Of a DNA stretch of 64,000 bases, positions 45,202-54,204 are shown in pieces. The first letter of the stretch is position 1. Every line of letters begins with the position of its first letter. Origin of the DNA: Oscillospiraceae bacterium. Its GTDB lineage: Bacteria > Bacillota > Clostridia > Oscillospirales > Oscillospiraceae. The position numbers were made by a program, and so were the translations under genes. A model generated the notes under the pieces. The model made no database searches. It was not told the origin of the DNA and saw nothing but the letters and a program-made list of their open reading frames with translations. The stretch covers positions 50,089 to 114,088 of the forward strand of contig JAAWEH010000021.1 in assembly GCA_022794215.1 (NCBI GenBank). Direction: 5' to 3'.

Positions 45202-47115
45202 ATGGCAAAGAAGCAATTCAAGGCGGAGAGCAAGCGGCTGCTGGATCTGATGATCAACTCGATCTACACCCACAAGGAGATCTTTTTGCGGGAGCTGCTG
45301 TCCAACGCCAGCGACGCGGTGGACAAGCTGGCCTACCGGGCTCTCACCGATGACAAGGTGGGCATCAAGCGCAAGGATTTTCAGATCACCCTTGTGCCGG
45401 ACAAGGCCGGACGCACCCTGACCATTGCGGACAACGGCATCGGCATGACCCGGGAGGAGCTGGAGAAGAACCTGGGCACCATCGCCCGGAGCGGCTCGCT
45501 TCAGTTCAAGCAGGAGATGGACAAGGCGGAGAAGGCCAAGAATGTGGACATTATCGGGCAGTTCGGCGTTGGGTTCTACTCCGCTTTTATGGTGGCGGAT
45601 ACCGTGACGGTGCGCTCCAGGGCTTACGGCAGCGACGAGGCCTGGGAGTGGAAAAGCGACGGGGCCGACGGGTACACGGTGGAGAGCTGCGACAAGGAGA
45701 CCGTGGGCACCGAGGTGATCCTGCACATCAAGGCGGATACTGAGGAGGAGCACTACAGCGAATATCTGGAGAGCTACCGGCTCCAGGAGCTGGTGAAGAA
45801 GTATTCCGACTATGTCCACACCCCCATTCGCATGGAGCTGGAGGTCACCGAGAGGAAGGAGCGGCCGGAGGACGCGGGGGAGGACTATAAGCCCGAGTAT
45901 GAGACCCACCGGGAGTGGGCCACCCTCAACTCCATGGTTCCCCTGTGGCAGAGGGCCAAGAGCAAGGTGAAGGAGGAGGAGTACGGGCAGTTTTACAAGG
46001 AGAAGTTCGGAGACTGGGAGGAGCCGCTGGCGGTGATCCATGTGGCCGCTGAGGGACAGATGGAGTATAAGGCCATGCTGTTTATCCCGGGCCACGCCCC
46101 CTATGATTACTACTCCAAGGACTATGAGAAGGGGCTGCAGCTCTACTCCTCCGGGGTGCTTATCATGGACAAGTGTCCCGAGGTAGTGCCGGATCACTTC
46201 TCCTTTGTAAAGGGCGTGGTGGATTCCCCGGATCTGCCGCTGAACATCTCCCGGGAGACTTTGCAGCACACCAGGGCGCTCCACATCATCGAGAGCAACG
46301 TGGAGAAGAAGGTGAAGGGGGAGCTTTTGAAGCTCCAGAAGGAGGATCGGGAGAAGTACCTGAAGTTCTGGAAGGGCTTTGGGCGGCAGCTGAAGTACGG
46401 GGTGGTGAGCCAGTACGGAGCCAAGAAGGAGGTTTTGCAGGATCTGCTGCTTTTTGCCTCCTCCGACAGTGACAGGCTGACCACCCTGGGCGAGTACGTG
46501 GAGCGGATGAAGGAGGATCAGGGCGGCATCTTCTATCTCTGCGCCGAGAGCGTGGAGATGGCCAAGGCCCTGCCCCAGGCCGAGCGGGTGCTGGACAAGG
46601 GGTACGAGATCCTCTATTTCACCGACGAGGTGGACGAGTTTGTGGCCCAGACCCTGATGCAGTACGGGGAAAAGCCGTTTCGGAACGCGGCCAGCGCCGA
46701 TGCGCTTCCTGAGAGCGAGGAGGAGAAGGCGGAGAGCGAAAAGAAGGCCGAGGCCAACCGGCCGGTGCTGGATTTTGTGAAGGAGACCCTGGGAGACAAG
46801 GTTTTTGACGTGCGGCTTTCCAAGGTGCTGAAGTCGGCGCCGGTGTGTCTGAGCGCCGACGGGCCCATGAGCTTGGAGATGGAGAAGTATTTCCAGCGCA
46901 TGGGAGAGGCTATACCGGGGATGAAGGCCCAGCGGGTGCTGGAGCTGAATGCGGACAGCCCGGTTTATTCCGCCCTGTGCCGGGCGGTGGCCCAGGAGCC
47001 GGAGAAGGCGAAAAAATATGCGCAGCTGCTCTACGACCAGGCTCTGATCATTGCGGGGCTGGGTGTGGAGGATCCGGCGGGGTACACTGAGCGGGTATGC
47101 TCGCTGATGATATAA
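45202..47115 (+). CDS. htpG: Hsp90-family chaperone HtpG
   Basis: 637 residues. GHKL ATPase motifs: LRELLSNASDAVDKLAYRAL, ADNGIGMTREEL and DIIGQFGVGFYSAFMVADTV. Middle domain: NSMVPLWQRAK and DLPLNISRETLQH. The C-terminal dimerisation domain ends KKYAQLLYDQALIIAGLGVE. Cytosolic ATP-dependent chaperone. Preceded by a perfect CIRCE element, so HrcA control is expected. GGAGG precedes the start; monocistronic with its own terminator. Confidence 0.97.
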   Translation: MAKKQFKAESKRLLDLMINSIYTHKEIFLRELLSNASDAVDKLAYRALTDDKVGIKRKDFQITLVPDKAGRTLTIADNGIGMTREELEKNLGTIARSGSLQFKQEMDKAEKAKNVDIIGQFGVGFYSAFMVADTVTVRSRAYGSDEAWEWKSDGADGYTVESCDKETVGTEVILHIKADTEEEHYSEYLESYRLQELVKKYSDYVHTPIRMELEVTERKERPEDAGEDYKPEYETHREWATLNSMVPLWQRAKSKVKEEEYGQFYKEKFGDWEEPLAVIHVAAEGQMEYKAMLFIPGHAPYDYYSKDYEKGLQLYSSGVLIMDKCPEVVPDHFSFVKGVVDSPDLPLNISRETLQHTRALHIIESNVEKKVKGELLKLQKEDREKYLKFWKGFGRQLKYGVVSQYGAKKEVLQDLLLFASSDSDRLTTLGEYVERMKEDQGGIFYLCAESVEMAKALPQAERVLDKGYEILYFTDEVDEFVAQTLMQYGEKPFRNAASADALPESEEEKAESEKKAEANRPVLDFVKETLGDKVFDVRLSKVLKSAPVCLSADGPMSLEMEKYFQRMGEAIPGMKAQRVLELNADSPVYSALCRAVAQEPEKAKKYAQLLYDQALIIAGLGVEDPAGYTERVCSLMI

Positions 47116-47130
47116 GGACGAAAAGATCGA

Positions 47131-47167
47131 CCCCCTCTCATTTTCACGGGTGAGAGGGGGACTTTTT
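47131..47167 (+). terminator. Terminator after htpG
   Basis: CCCCCTCTCA / TGAGAGGGGG with a 10-base loop and ACTTTTTG following. Confidence 0.85.
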
Positions 47168-47269
47168 GCAAGAAAAATTGCACGGATCCATTCAAAGCTA
47201 TTGTAATTATTTCAAAAATGTGCTAAAAATTTAACAAAATGCCAATTTAAGGAAAGAAAGGGGGGAAAA

Positions 47270-48181
47270 ATGAAAAAAGCAAAGCTCGCAGCGCTGTCTC
47301 TCAGCGCGGCGCTCCTGCTGTCCAACTGTGGGAGCCCCGCTGCCAAGGAGACAAATCCGCCGGCTCCCCAGGAGGGCGCCTATGTGGCAGGTACTTATGA
47401 AGCCAGCGCCGACGGCAGAAACGGCCCGGTGAAGGTGTCGGTCACCTTTACCGTCGACGCCATCGAGAAGGTGACGATCGTTGAGCACGCCGAGAGCAAC
47501 GGCATCAGCGCCCCCGCCATCTCCGGCATTCCCGAGGCCATTGTGACGTATCAGAGCCTTGGCGTGGACGTGGTGTCCGGCGCCACCATTACCTCCGAGG
47601 CCATTTTGACGGCCGTGGCCGCCTGTGTGGAGCAGGCCGGCGGCGATGTGGAGGCGCTGAAGGCCGTTCCCGCCGGTGAGGGGGAGGCGGAGACCCTCCA
47701 GAATGCCACCGTTGACGTGCTGGTGGTGGGCGGCGGCAAGGAGGCCACCCTCCGTATGGCTCAGGAGGCTTTGGACGCTCAGGTGCAGTACGGCATGATC
47801 TCCAAGGGTGAGACCCTGACCGAGCTGGCCGAGACCATCGGCGTGCCCGCTGAGACTCTGGAGCAGACCATTTCTGAGTTCAACGACCTGGTGAAGGCCG
47901 GCCAGCCCGACGAGTTTGGCCGCAGAACCTGGGAGAGCACCATCGAGGAAGGACCCTTCTACGCCGTGGCCTTCTCCCCCTGCGTCCACCACACCATGGG
48001 CGGTCTGGAGATCGATTCCGAGGCTAAGGTGCTGAACACTGAGGGACAGGTCATTGAGGGCCTGTACGCCGCCGGTGAGGTCACCGGAGGCATCCACGGC
48101 ACCAACCGGGTGGGCGGCAACGCCGTGCCCGACGCGCTGACCTTCGGCAAGATCGCCGGCGAGAACGCCGCGAAGAAGTAA
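47270..48181 (+). CDS. Lipoprotein FMN-binding / flavoprotein with large internal deletion
   Basis: 303 residues. MKKAKLAALSLSAALLLSNC is a lipoprotein signal (lipobox LSNC). Residues about 35-125 form an FMN-binding domain with VVSGATITSEAILTAVA (the Thr that carries FMN). Then VDVLVVGGG starts an FAD-binding Rossmann fold but breaks off before the rest of GxGxxG. The sequence resumes at QVQYGMISKGETLTELAETI and finishes like fumarate/urocanate reductase (HHTMGGLEIDSEAKVL, EVTGGIHGTNRVGGNAVPDA). About 250-300 central residues of the family are missing without loss of frame, so reductase activity is unlikely. Confidence 0.8.
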   Translation: MKKAKLAALSLSAALLLSNCGSPAAKETNPPAPQEGAYVAGTYEASADGRNGPVKVSVTFTVDAIEKVTIVEHAESNGISAPAISGIPEAIVTYQSLGVDVVSGATITSEAILTAVAACVEQAGGDVEALKAVPAGEGEAETLQNATVDVLVVGGGKEATLRMAQEALDAQVQYGMISKGETLTELAETIGVPAETLEQTISEFNDLVKAGQPDEFGRRTWESTIEEGPFYAVAFSPCVHHTMGGLEIDSEAKVLNTEGQVIEGLYAAGEVTGGIHGTNRVGGNAVPDALTFGKIAGENAAKK

Positions 48182-48195
48182 GAGGACAAAAGAGA

Positions 48196-48228
48196 AGGGG
48201 ATCGGCTTTTTAGCCGATCCCCTTTTTT
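48196..48228. terminator. Terminator between flavoprotein and nucleoside hydrolase genes
   Basis: AGGGGATCGGCT / AGCCGATCCCCT, loop TTTT, then a six-T run. The two genes converge here. Confidence 0.88.
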
Positions 48229-48240
48229 GTTTGGGAAAGG

Positions 48241-49233
48241 TCAGGCCAGGATTCGGAGCAGGAGGGACATGGCCTTTTCTTTGTCGAGCTGATAGGCTAC
48301 CTGCACGTCCCCCTCCAGGGGGACATAGACCCGGCTTTCCACCACCATGCGGCCGTCGCAGAGACTGCCGCCGAAGTCTACGTCCACGTTGCGGCGGCGC
48401 AGGTCGGTGACCAGAGTGGGATCCAGGAGGTAGAGGATGCACAAAGCGTCGTGCATGGCCATGGAGAAGTCGTTGGGGTCGTCCTTGTAGGCGATGCCCA
48501 GCAGGCGCAGGCGCTCAATGAAGTGGAGGAGCAGGTCGGCATAGAAGCGGGCGCAGGGGTTGTCCAGGGCCATGATCTGCTCGGCGTCGTGCTCCCGGAA
48601 AACGATGGAGGTGGTGGCGTCCAGGGGGAAGATGACGATGGGGCAGGGGGCGTGGACTACGATCTGGGCGGCCTCGGGATCCTTGAAGAAATTGAGCTCG
48701 GCCGCGGAGGTCAGGTTTACGTCCCGGTCGCCGCCCCCCATGAGGATGAGCCGCTTGATGTTTTTGGCGATGTCGGGGGCCATGCGCAGGGCCATGCCCA
48801 GGTTGGACAGGGGGCCCACCGAAACGATGGTGATGGGCTCGGGGGTGTTGCGCAGGGCGTCTACCAGAAAGCTGACGGCGTGCTGAGACTGGGGTTTCAG
48901 GGAGGTGGGGGGCAGGGGAAGGTAGGGGGCGTGGACGCAGACCTCCTCCCCGTCGATGATCTGGACATACTTCTGGTGGCGCTGGTTTCCGTGGCGGCCG
49001 GGCATGAGATCCTGCACCATGGGGCCGGGCATACCGCCGTAGACGGGCACGCCGCCCCCCATGAACTCCACCACCCGCAGGGTGTTTTCCAGGGTGTTGT
49101 GCAGAGGCTGGTTGCCGTGGGTCACGGTGATGGCCAGGAGCCGATCCTTCAGCGCACGCATGGCCAGGATGATGGCCATGGCGTCGTCGGTGCCGGTATC
49201 TACGTCCAGGATAATTTTAGAAGTGTCGGTCAT
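48241..49233 (-). CDS. Nucleoside hydrolase (IunH/RihA-type)
   Basis: 330 residues that release the base from ribonucleosides. The calcium-binding N-terminal motif is IILDVDTGTDDAMAIILAMR, and SVGPLSNLGMALRMAPDIAK and ILMGGGDRDVNLTSAAELNF match the family core. Purine or pyrimidine preference cannot be read from sequence alone. It ends the long minus-strand run that also holds punA and mtaD, so a nucleoside-salvage theme is likely. Confidence 0.93.
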   Translation of the reverse strand: MTDTSKIILDVDTGTDDAMAIILAMRALKDRLLAITVTHGNQPLHNTLENTLRVVEFMGGGVPVYGGMPGPMVQDLMPGRHGNQRHQKYVQIIDGEEVCVHAPYLPLPPTSLKPQSQHAVSFLVDALRNTPEPITIVSVGPLSNLGMALRMAPDIAKNIKRLILMGGGDRDVNLTSAAELNFFKDPEAAQIVVHAPCPIVIFPLDATTSIVFREHDAEQIMALDNPCARFYADLLLHFIERLRLLGIAYKDDPNDFSMAMHDALCILYLLDPTLVTDLRRRNVDVDFGGSLCDGRMVVESRVYVPLEGDVQVAYQLDKEKAMSLLLRILA

Positions 49234-49264
49234 AAGGGGAGCCTCCTTTGAAAAAATAGGGCGG

Positions 49265-49507
49265 TCAGCGCAGCTCTTCGTACATGCCGGCGGCGTCGGC
49301 CTTGCCCACGATCTCTTGAACGGAAAGGACTTTTACCTTGGTGAGACGTTCGCCGAATTTCAGCTCCAGCACGTCCCCGGGTTTTACGTCGTAAGAGGCC
49401 TTCACGGGCCGGCCGTTGGCAGAGACCCGGCCGGCGTCGCAGGCTTCGTTGGCCACGGTACGCCGCTTGATCAGGCGGGAGTTTTTGAGCCACTTATCTA
49501 AACGCAT
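49265..49507 (-). CDS. rqcP: S4-domain RNA-binding protein RqcP (YabO/Hsp15-like)
   Basis: 80 residues, a single S4 domain: MRLDKWLKNSRLIKRRTVAN then EACDAGRVSANGRPVKASYD. RqcP binds stalled 50S subunits and helps RqcH add Ala tails during ribosome rescue. In many Clostridia it follows spoVB-mazG-hup, as here, but the usual downstream yabP, yabQ and divIC are not present. Confidence 0.93.
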   Translation of the reverse strand: MRLDKWLKNSRLIKRRTVANEACDAGRVSANGRPVKASYDVKPGDVLELKFGERLTKVKVLSVQEIVGKADAAGMYEELR

Positions 49508-49630
49508 AGAGATACCACCTTTGTCAGACTGGCTTTATTGTATCATACCGGCACAAAATTGCATAGACAAAACAGCAAAAAGGGATGCAGGGGATGGAAA
49601 AGGGAAAACAGCCGTTTTGATCCGCGGTTT

Positions 49631-49760
49631 TTCCCCGGAATACCGGAGCATCCGGGGAAGGGGGAAAAGAAAAGTGCCTTTCCAACAGGGAAAGGCACTT
49701 TTAAGAAGCGAAAAGGGGAGGGAAAAGAGGCAAAAACGGCTCCGGGATTCCCGGAGCCGT
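49631..49760 (-). terminator. Three consecutive hairpins after hup
   Basis: ACGGCTCCGGG / CCCGGAGCCGT (49736-49760) is the likely hup terminator on the minus strand. Two further stems follow: AAAGTGCCTTTCC / GGAAAGGCACTTT (49671-49701) and TTCCCCGGA / TCCGGGGAA (49631-49659). Apart from these the 276-bp rqcP-hup gap is empty. Confidence 0.7.
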
Positions 49761-49783
49761 CTTGTTTTTCCTTTGGGTGCAGC

Positions 49784-50059
49784 TTATTTCGCCACGACGT
49801 CCTTCAGAGCCTTGCCGGGCTTGAAAGCGGGAACCTTGGAAGCGGCGATCTTGATGGTCTCCTTGGTCTTGGGGTTGCGGCCCACGCGAGCGGCGCGGCT
49901 GCGAACCTCGAAAGAACCGAAGCCAACCAGCTGGACCTTGTCACCATCGGCCAGAGCCTTGGCGATCACGTCGATGACGGCATTGACAGCGGTCTCGGTG
50001 TCCTTCTTGGACAGGCCGGCCTTTTCGGCGGTAGCATTGATGAGTTCAGCTTTATTCAT
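49784..50059 (-). CDS. hup: HU-family DNA-binding protein
   Basis: 91 residues, the standard HU length: [40 protein letters not shown] (arm start) and [11 protein letters not shown] nucleoid protein that bends DNA. AGGAGG precedes the ATG. Probably highly expressed, consistent with its own strong terminator. Confidence 0.97.
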   Translation of the reverse strand: MNKAELINATAEKAGLSKKDTETAVNAVIDVIAKALADGDKVQLVGFGSFEVRSRAARVGRNPKTKETIKIAASKVPAFKPGKALKDVVAK

Positions 50060-50120
50060 GGATGTTTCCTCCTATTTTTCTCGGCGGTTACCCGCCAAAT
50101 ATACTTAAGGCCAGCGGCCG

Positions 50121-50909
50121 TTAAGTCTGTTTTGCGCTCTCCCAAAGCTTGTCCAGCTCTTGAAGAGACATTTGGGCCATGTCCTTGCCCTGGCTGAGAG
50201 CCATCTGCTCCACCTTGGCAAAGCGGGAGATGAACTTGTCCGTGGCGGCGCTGAGGGCCTCCTCCGGATCGGTGTTCAGGAAGCGGGAGACGTTTACGAC
50301 GGAAAAGAGAAGGTCGCCCAACTCTTCCTCAATGTTGCTTCCCTGGGCCATGGCCTCCTTCAGCTCCCCCAATTCCTCGGAGAGCTTGTCCACTGCGCCG
50401 GAGGCGTCGGGCCAGTCGAAACCGGCCTTTTTCGCCTTTTTCTGCACCTTCTCCGCCCGCCAGAGGGCGGGGAGAGATCTGGCCACAGAGGTGAGGGTGT
50501 CGGTATAGGTCTCCTGGGCCTTCTCCTGGCGCTTCAGAGCGTCCCAGTTTACCAACACCTCGGCGCTGTCTGCTACGCTCACGTCCCCAAAGACATGGGG
50601 GTGGCGGAAGATCAGCTTTTTGGAGATGCCGTCGGCCACGTCATCTAAATCGAAGCGGCCGGCCTCCTGCTCGATGTCGGCATGGAAAACCACCTGGAGC
50701 AACAGGTCTCCCAGTTCCTCCTTCAAGTGGTCGGGGTTTTCCTCGTGGATGGCCTCGATGACTTCGTAACACTCCTCCAGGGTGCCCCGGCAAAGGCTCT
50801 CGTGGGTCTGCTCGGCATCCCAGGGGCAGCCCCCCGGCGCCCGGAGGATGGAGACGATTTTTTTCAAGTCGTTGAGGCCGTAGGATTCTTTCCTTACAAA
50901 ATCTATCAT
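50121..50909 (-). CDS. mazG: Nucleoside triphosphate pyrophosphohydrolase MazG
   Basis: 262 residues with two MazG domains: GGCPWDAEQTHESLCRGTLE then EELGDLLLQVVFHADIEQE, and a second EELGDLLFSVVNVSRFLNT. It hydrolyses (d)NTPs to monophosphates, a housekeeping role. Typical neighbour of spoVB and hup in Clostridia. Confidence 0.95.
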   Translation of the reverse strand: MIDFVRKESYGLNDLKKIVSILRAPGGCPWDAEQTHESLCRGTLEECYEVIEAIHEENPDHLKEELGDLLLQVVFHADIEQEAGRFDLDDVADGISKKLIFRHPHVFGDVSVADSAEVLVNWDALKRQEKAQETYTDTLTSVARSLPALWRAEKVQKKAKKAGFDWPDASGAVDKLSEELGELKEAMAQGSNIEEELGDLLFSVVNVSRFLNTDPEEALSAATDKFISRFAKVEQMALSQGKDMAQMSLQELDKLWESAKQT

Positions 50910-50946
50910 ATTTTACCTCTCTCTGCAAGGGCTTTTTTCAAAAAAA

Positions 50947-52581
50947 TCATTGAATTTTCAGGATTTTGGCAATTTTGTCCCCTTTGGGCATCAAAGCGAG
51001 GTCATCTTTGGAGATGACGCGAAGGGCCAGCACCAAAATCAGGTAGACAACGACCCCCACCAAAATGGCTCCCACCGTGGACAGGGAGTTGCCCAGGAAG
51101 CGGTGGAGCAGGCCGTAGGAGCCCCAGGCGGCAGCGGCCATGAGCGCGGAGGCCAGGAAGGGCTTGAGGAAGGCCCGCAGGAAGCTGGGGGGCTTGGGGA
51201 TGGCACGGCGGATGATGAAGATCTCCAGGGCGGAGATGACGATAAAGCAGCACAGGGTGCCCACGGGGGCGCCGTTGATGCGGATGTCCGGGTTGCCCAC
51301 CAGATTGTAGTTGACCACTACCTTGGTAATGCCGCCGACGATCACCGCCAGGATGGGCAGGTTCACCATGTTGTTGGCCTGGAGGATGGAGTTGCACAGC
51401 AGCTGCAGGGCCACGAAGATGGAGGCCAGGCCCAGGACGGAGAGGAGGGGGCCGGCGATGGTTACGTCGATGGCGGGGAAGAGCAGACCCATGATGGGGC
51501 CGCCCAGGGCGAAGAGGCCCATGCCCATGGGGAGGGCCAGCAACAGGCCCACCCGGAGGGCGGACTCGCTGACCCGCTGAGCCTCCCGGTGGTTCTTCCG
51601 GGCCAGGGCTCCCGATACGGCGGGGATGATACAGGCGGTGAGGGGAACCATCATGGAGAAGGGCAGGTTGTAGATGGACATGGTTTTGGAATAGATGCCG
51701 TAAAGGGTGCGGGCGGCGTCCAGGGCGGGGCCGGTACCGTCGGGGTTCAGGAGAAGGCCGTCCACTGTTTGGAAGATGCCGGTGAGCTGGCCCATGACCA
51801 GCTTGGTGTCGATGAGGGTCACCAGAGAGGTAGCTGCCGAGCCCAGGGTAATGGGAACGGCCAGACGCAAAAGATTGGCCAGAATGGCGCCGGCGGAATC
51901 CGGGGAGTCGGAGGCCGATTCCCGCTTTTGTTCCCGGCGGGACTTTAAGAACAGGGTGATGATATAGCACAGGGCCACAACGCTGCCGCAGGAAACACCG
52001 ATAATGGCGCCCACCGAGCCGAAGTCCGGCTTTTGGAGGACATAGACGGCGTAGAAGGCCAGGGCCAGACCGATGACCAGCTTAAAGCCGGCCTCAATGA
52101 CCTGTGAGATGCCGGTGGGAACCATGTTGAAATGGCCCTGGAAATAGCCCCGGAAGGAGGACATGATGCACACGCACAGCACCGAGGGGGCCAAGGCCAC
52201 CACACAGTAGACGGCCTTGGGGTTTTCCAGCACCACCGAGGCCATGAAGCCGGAGAGCACCGTCATGCAGAAAAAGCTGATGAGGCCCATGGCCAGGAAG
52301 GTGTTGAAAGCCACCCGGAAGATCTTGTTTACCTGGTTTTTCCGGCCCAGGGTGTTGGCCTCCGAGATGGTCTTGGAGAGGGCCACAGGCAGACCTGCGG
52401 TGGAGATGGTGAGGAAAAAGTTATAGATGTTGTAGGCGGCGTTGTAGTCTCCCATCACTTCATCCGGGAGGATATTTCCCAGAGGGATGCGGTAAAGGGC
52501 GCCGATGCCCTTTACCAGGAGGGCGCTGGCCGCAAGAATGGCCGCCCCGCCGAAGAAGGTGCTTTTTTTGGATTCAGACAA
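50947..52581 (-). CDS. spoVB: SpoVB/oligosaccharide-flippase family membrane protein
   Basis: 544 residues with about 14 transmembrane segments, starting MSESKKSTFFGGAAILAASA then LLVKGIGALYRIPLGNIL. The MATE/MOP superfamily layout matches SpoVB (YkvU, MurJ-like) lipid II or polysaccharide flippases. Gene order spoVB-mazG-hup-rqcP supports SpoVB, which is needed for spore cortex. A vegetative lipid-II flippase role is also possible. Confidence 0.88.
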   Translation of the reverse strand: MSESKKSTFFGGAAILAASALLVKGIGALYRIPLGNILPDEVMGDYNAAYNIYNFFLTISTAGLPVALSKTISEANTLGRKNQVNKIFRVAFNTFLAMGLISFFCMTVLSGFMASVVLENPKAVYCVVALAPSVLCVCIMSSFRGYFQGHFNMVPTGISQVIEAGFKLVIGLALAFYAVYVLQKPDFGSVGAIIGVSCGSVVALCYIITLFLKSRREQKRESASDSPDSAGAILANLLRLAVPITLGSAATSLVTLIDTKLVMGQLTGIFQTVDGLLLNPDGTGPALDAARTLYGIYSKTMSIYNLPFSMMVPLTACIIPAVSGALARKNHREAQRVSESALRVGLLLALPMGMGLFALGGPIMGLLFPAIDVTIAGPLLSVLGLASIFVALQLLCNSILQANNMVNLPILAVIVGGITKVVVNYNLVGNPDIRINGAPVGTLCCFIVISALEIFIIRRAIPKPPSFLRAFLKPFLASALMAAAAWGSYGLLHRFLGNSLSTVGAILVGVVVYLILVLALRVISKDDLALMPKGDKIAKILKIQ

Positions 52582-52605
52582 GGTTATGACACAGCCTTTC
52601 CGGGG

Positions 52606-53910
52606 TTATTTGCCGAACAGAAGGGGCACGGCGTATTCCTTCACTTCAGAGAGGGTCTTTTCCCGGTCAATGGTGAGGAATTCCCCGTTTTCATATATGA
52701 CCTTGCCCCGGCACATATTCAACACCACGTTGCCGCCGTGGGCGGCATAGGCGATGTTGTTGGCGGCGTCGTGGCAGGGGATGAGGTTGAGAGCTTCGGC
52801 GTCCAGCAGGACGAGGTCGGCCCAGAGGCCGGGGGCGATGGATCCCGTCTCCCGGCCCAGGGCCTTGGCCCCGCCGACGGTGGCCATCTCCAGAGCGTCC
52901 CAGGCGGTGAGGGCCAGGGGGTCATGGCGCACGCCGTTTTGGAGGATGGCGGAGAGCTTCATGTCCTCGAACATATCGGTGGTATTGTTGGAGGAGACGC
53001 CGTCGGTGCCCAGGGCCACGTTGACCCCGGCCTTGAGAAGTTCCGGGACGGGGGCTACCCCGGAGCCCAGCTTCAGGTTGGACACCGGGTTGTGGACGGC
53101 GGTGACATGCTTTTCGGCCATAATGGCCCAGTCCTGGGGCTCGGTCCAGACGCAGTGGGCGGCATAGGCGCGGGGGCCGTCCCAGACGCCGTGGCGGTTC
53201 AGGATCTGGATGGGGGTGAGGCCGCCGTGGCGGGCTTTGCACTCCTCATGCTCCTTTTTGGTCTCGGAGACGTGGACGTGCATATTGAGGCCGTGGGTCT
53301 GAGCAAAGGCGGCCATCCACTCCCACAGTCCGGCCTTGGAGGTATATTCTCCGTGGATGGAGGCATCCACCTGGATGCGGCCATGGTCATAGCCGTGCCA
53401 GGCCTCAAACAGGGCCTCCTGGTTTTTGCAGTCGCCGCAGGCGTCGGGGGAGAAGGTCTCCCCAAAGAACACCCCGCCGCAGCACAGGTTGGCGGAGAGG
53501 CCGGCGTCGGCCACCGCCTGACCCACGGTAAGGGTGTGCATATACATGTCGGTGAGGCAGGTGACCCCCGAGGCGATCATCTCCATAAGTCCCAGGTCGG
53601 CGCAGGAGCGGACAGCCCGGTCGTCCCACTTGGCCTCCACGGGGAAGATGAAGTCGCTGAGCCAGGTCTGGAGGTCATGGCCGTCCCCGTAGCCCCGCAT
53701 GGCGGTCATGGGCACATGGGTGTGGCAGTTTACCAGCCCGGGCATGAGGATGCCCCCTTTGCCGTCGATGACCCGGTCAAAGACGCCCTGGGGACGGGTG
53801 GAGGAGACGGCGGTGATCCGGCCGGAGTCCACAGCCACAAAAGCGTTGGGCAGGACGGTGTGGGCGGCGTCCATGAGGACGGCGGTGACATTTTGGAAGA
53901 GAACAGACAT
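52606..53910 (-). CDS. mtaD: 5-methylthioadenosine/S-adenosylhomocysteine deaminase
   Basis: 434 residues of the ATZ/TRZ amidohydrolase family. Metal ligands: ILMPGLVNCHTHVPMTAMRG and LNMHVHVSETKKEHEECKAR, YAAHCVWTEPQDW, and ALGTDGVSSNNTTDMFEDM. The family deaminates methylthioadenosine, S-adenosylhomocysteine or related adenosines. Co-transcription with purine nucleoside phosphorylase suggests salvage of methionine-cycle by-products (inference). Confidence 0.88.
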   Translation of the reverse strand: MSVLFQNVTAVLMDAAHTVLPNAFVAVDSGRITAVSSTRPQGVFDRVIDGKGGILMPGLVNCHTHVPMTAMRGYGDGHDLQTWLSDFIFPVEAKWDDRAVRSCADLGLMEMIASGVTCLTDMYMHTLTVGQAVADAGLSANLCCGGVFFGETFSPDACGDCKNQEALFEAWHGYDHGRIQVDASIHGEYTSKAGLWEWMAAFAQTHGLNMHVHVSETKKEHEECKARHGGLTPIQILNRHGVWDGPRAYAAHCVWTEPQDWAIMAEKHVTAVHNPVSNLKLGSGVAPVPELLKAGVNVALGTDGVSSNNTTDMFEDMKLSAILQNGVRHDPLALTAWDALEMATVGGAKALGRETGSIAPGLWADLVLLDAEALNLIPCHDAANNIAYAAHGGNVVLNMCRGKVIYENGEFLTIDREKTLSEVKEYAVPLLFGK

Positions 53911-53932
53911 GGAAAGCTCCTTTCAAGGGGGG

Positions 53933-54202
53933 TCATTTACCCTGGGCGTCCCGCTGGGCGCGCACCTGGGAGAGGACGCGGCGGGCCTGATCCGCGTCCT
54001 TTTTGTTTACATAAATCACATATTCGGGGGCGGCGGGTTTGCCCAGGGCTCCCAGAGTGGCCTGGTCATAGGATTGGAAGTTGGGATCCCAAAGCTTGAC
54101 GGCGTAGTCGATACCGGCGGATTTTAGGGCGGACTGAACGGCTTGGAAGTGCTCGCCGCTCTGGGTCAAAAGCAGCTCGGTACGGTTTAGAACAGTTAAC
54201 AT
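53933..54202 (-). CDS. Small protein, DUF2007-like
   Basis: 89 residues starting MLTVLNRTELLLTQSGEHFQ, with alternating strands and helices and a mid-protein VKLWDPNFQSYDQATL. The general shape resembles the DUF2007 (putative signal-transducing) fold, but the match is weak. It lies 2 bases after punA and 22 before mtaD, so it is translated as part of the salvage operon. Function unknown. Confidence 0.6.
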   Translation of the reverse strand: MLTVLNRTELLLTQSGEHFQAVQSALKSAGIDYAVKLWDPNFQSYDQATLGALGKPAAPEYVIYVNKKDADQARRVLSQVRAQRDAQGK

Positions 54203-54204
54203 AA

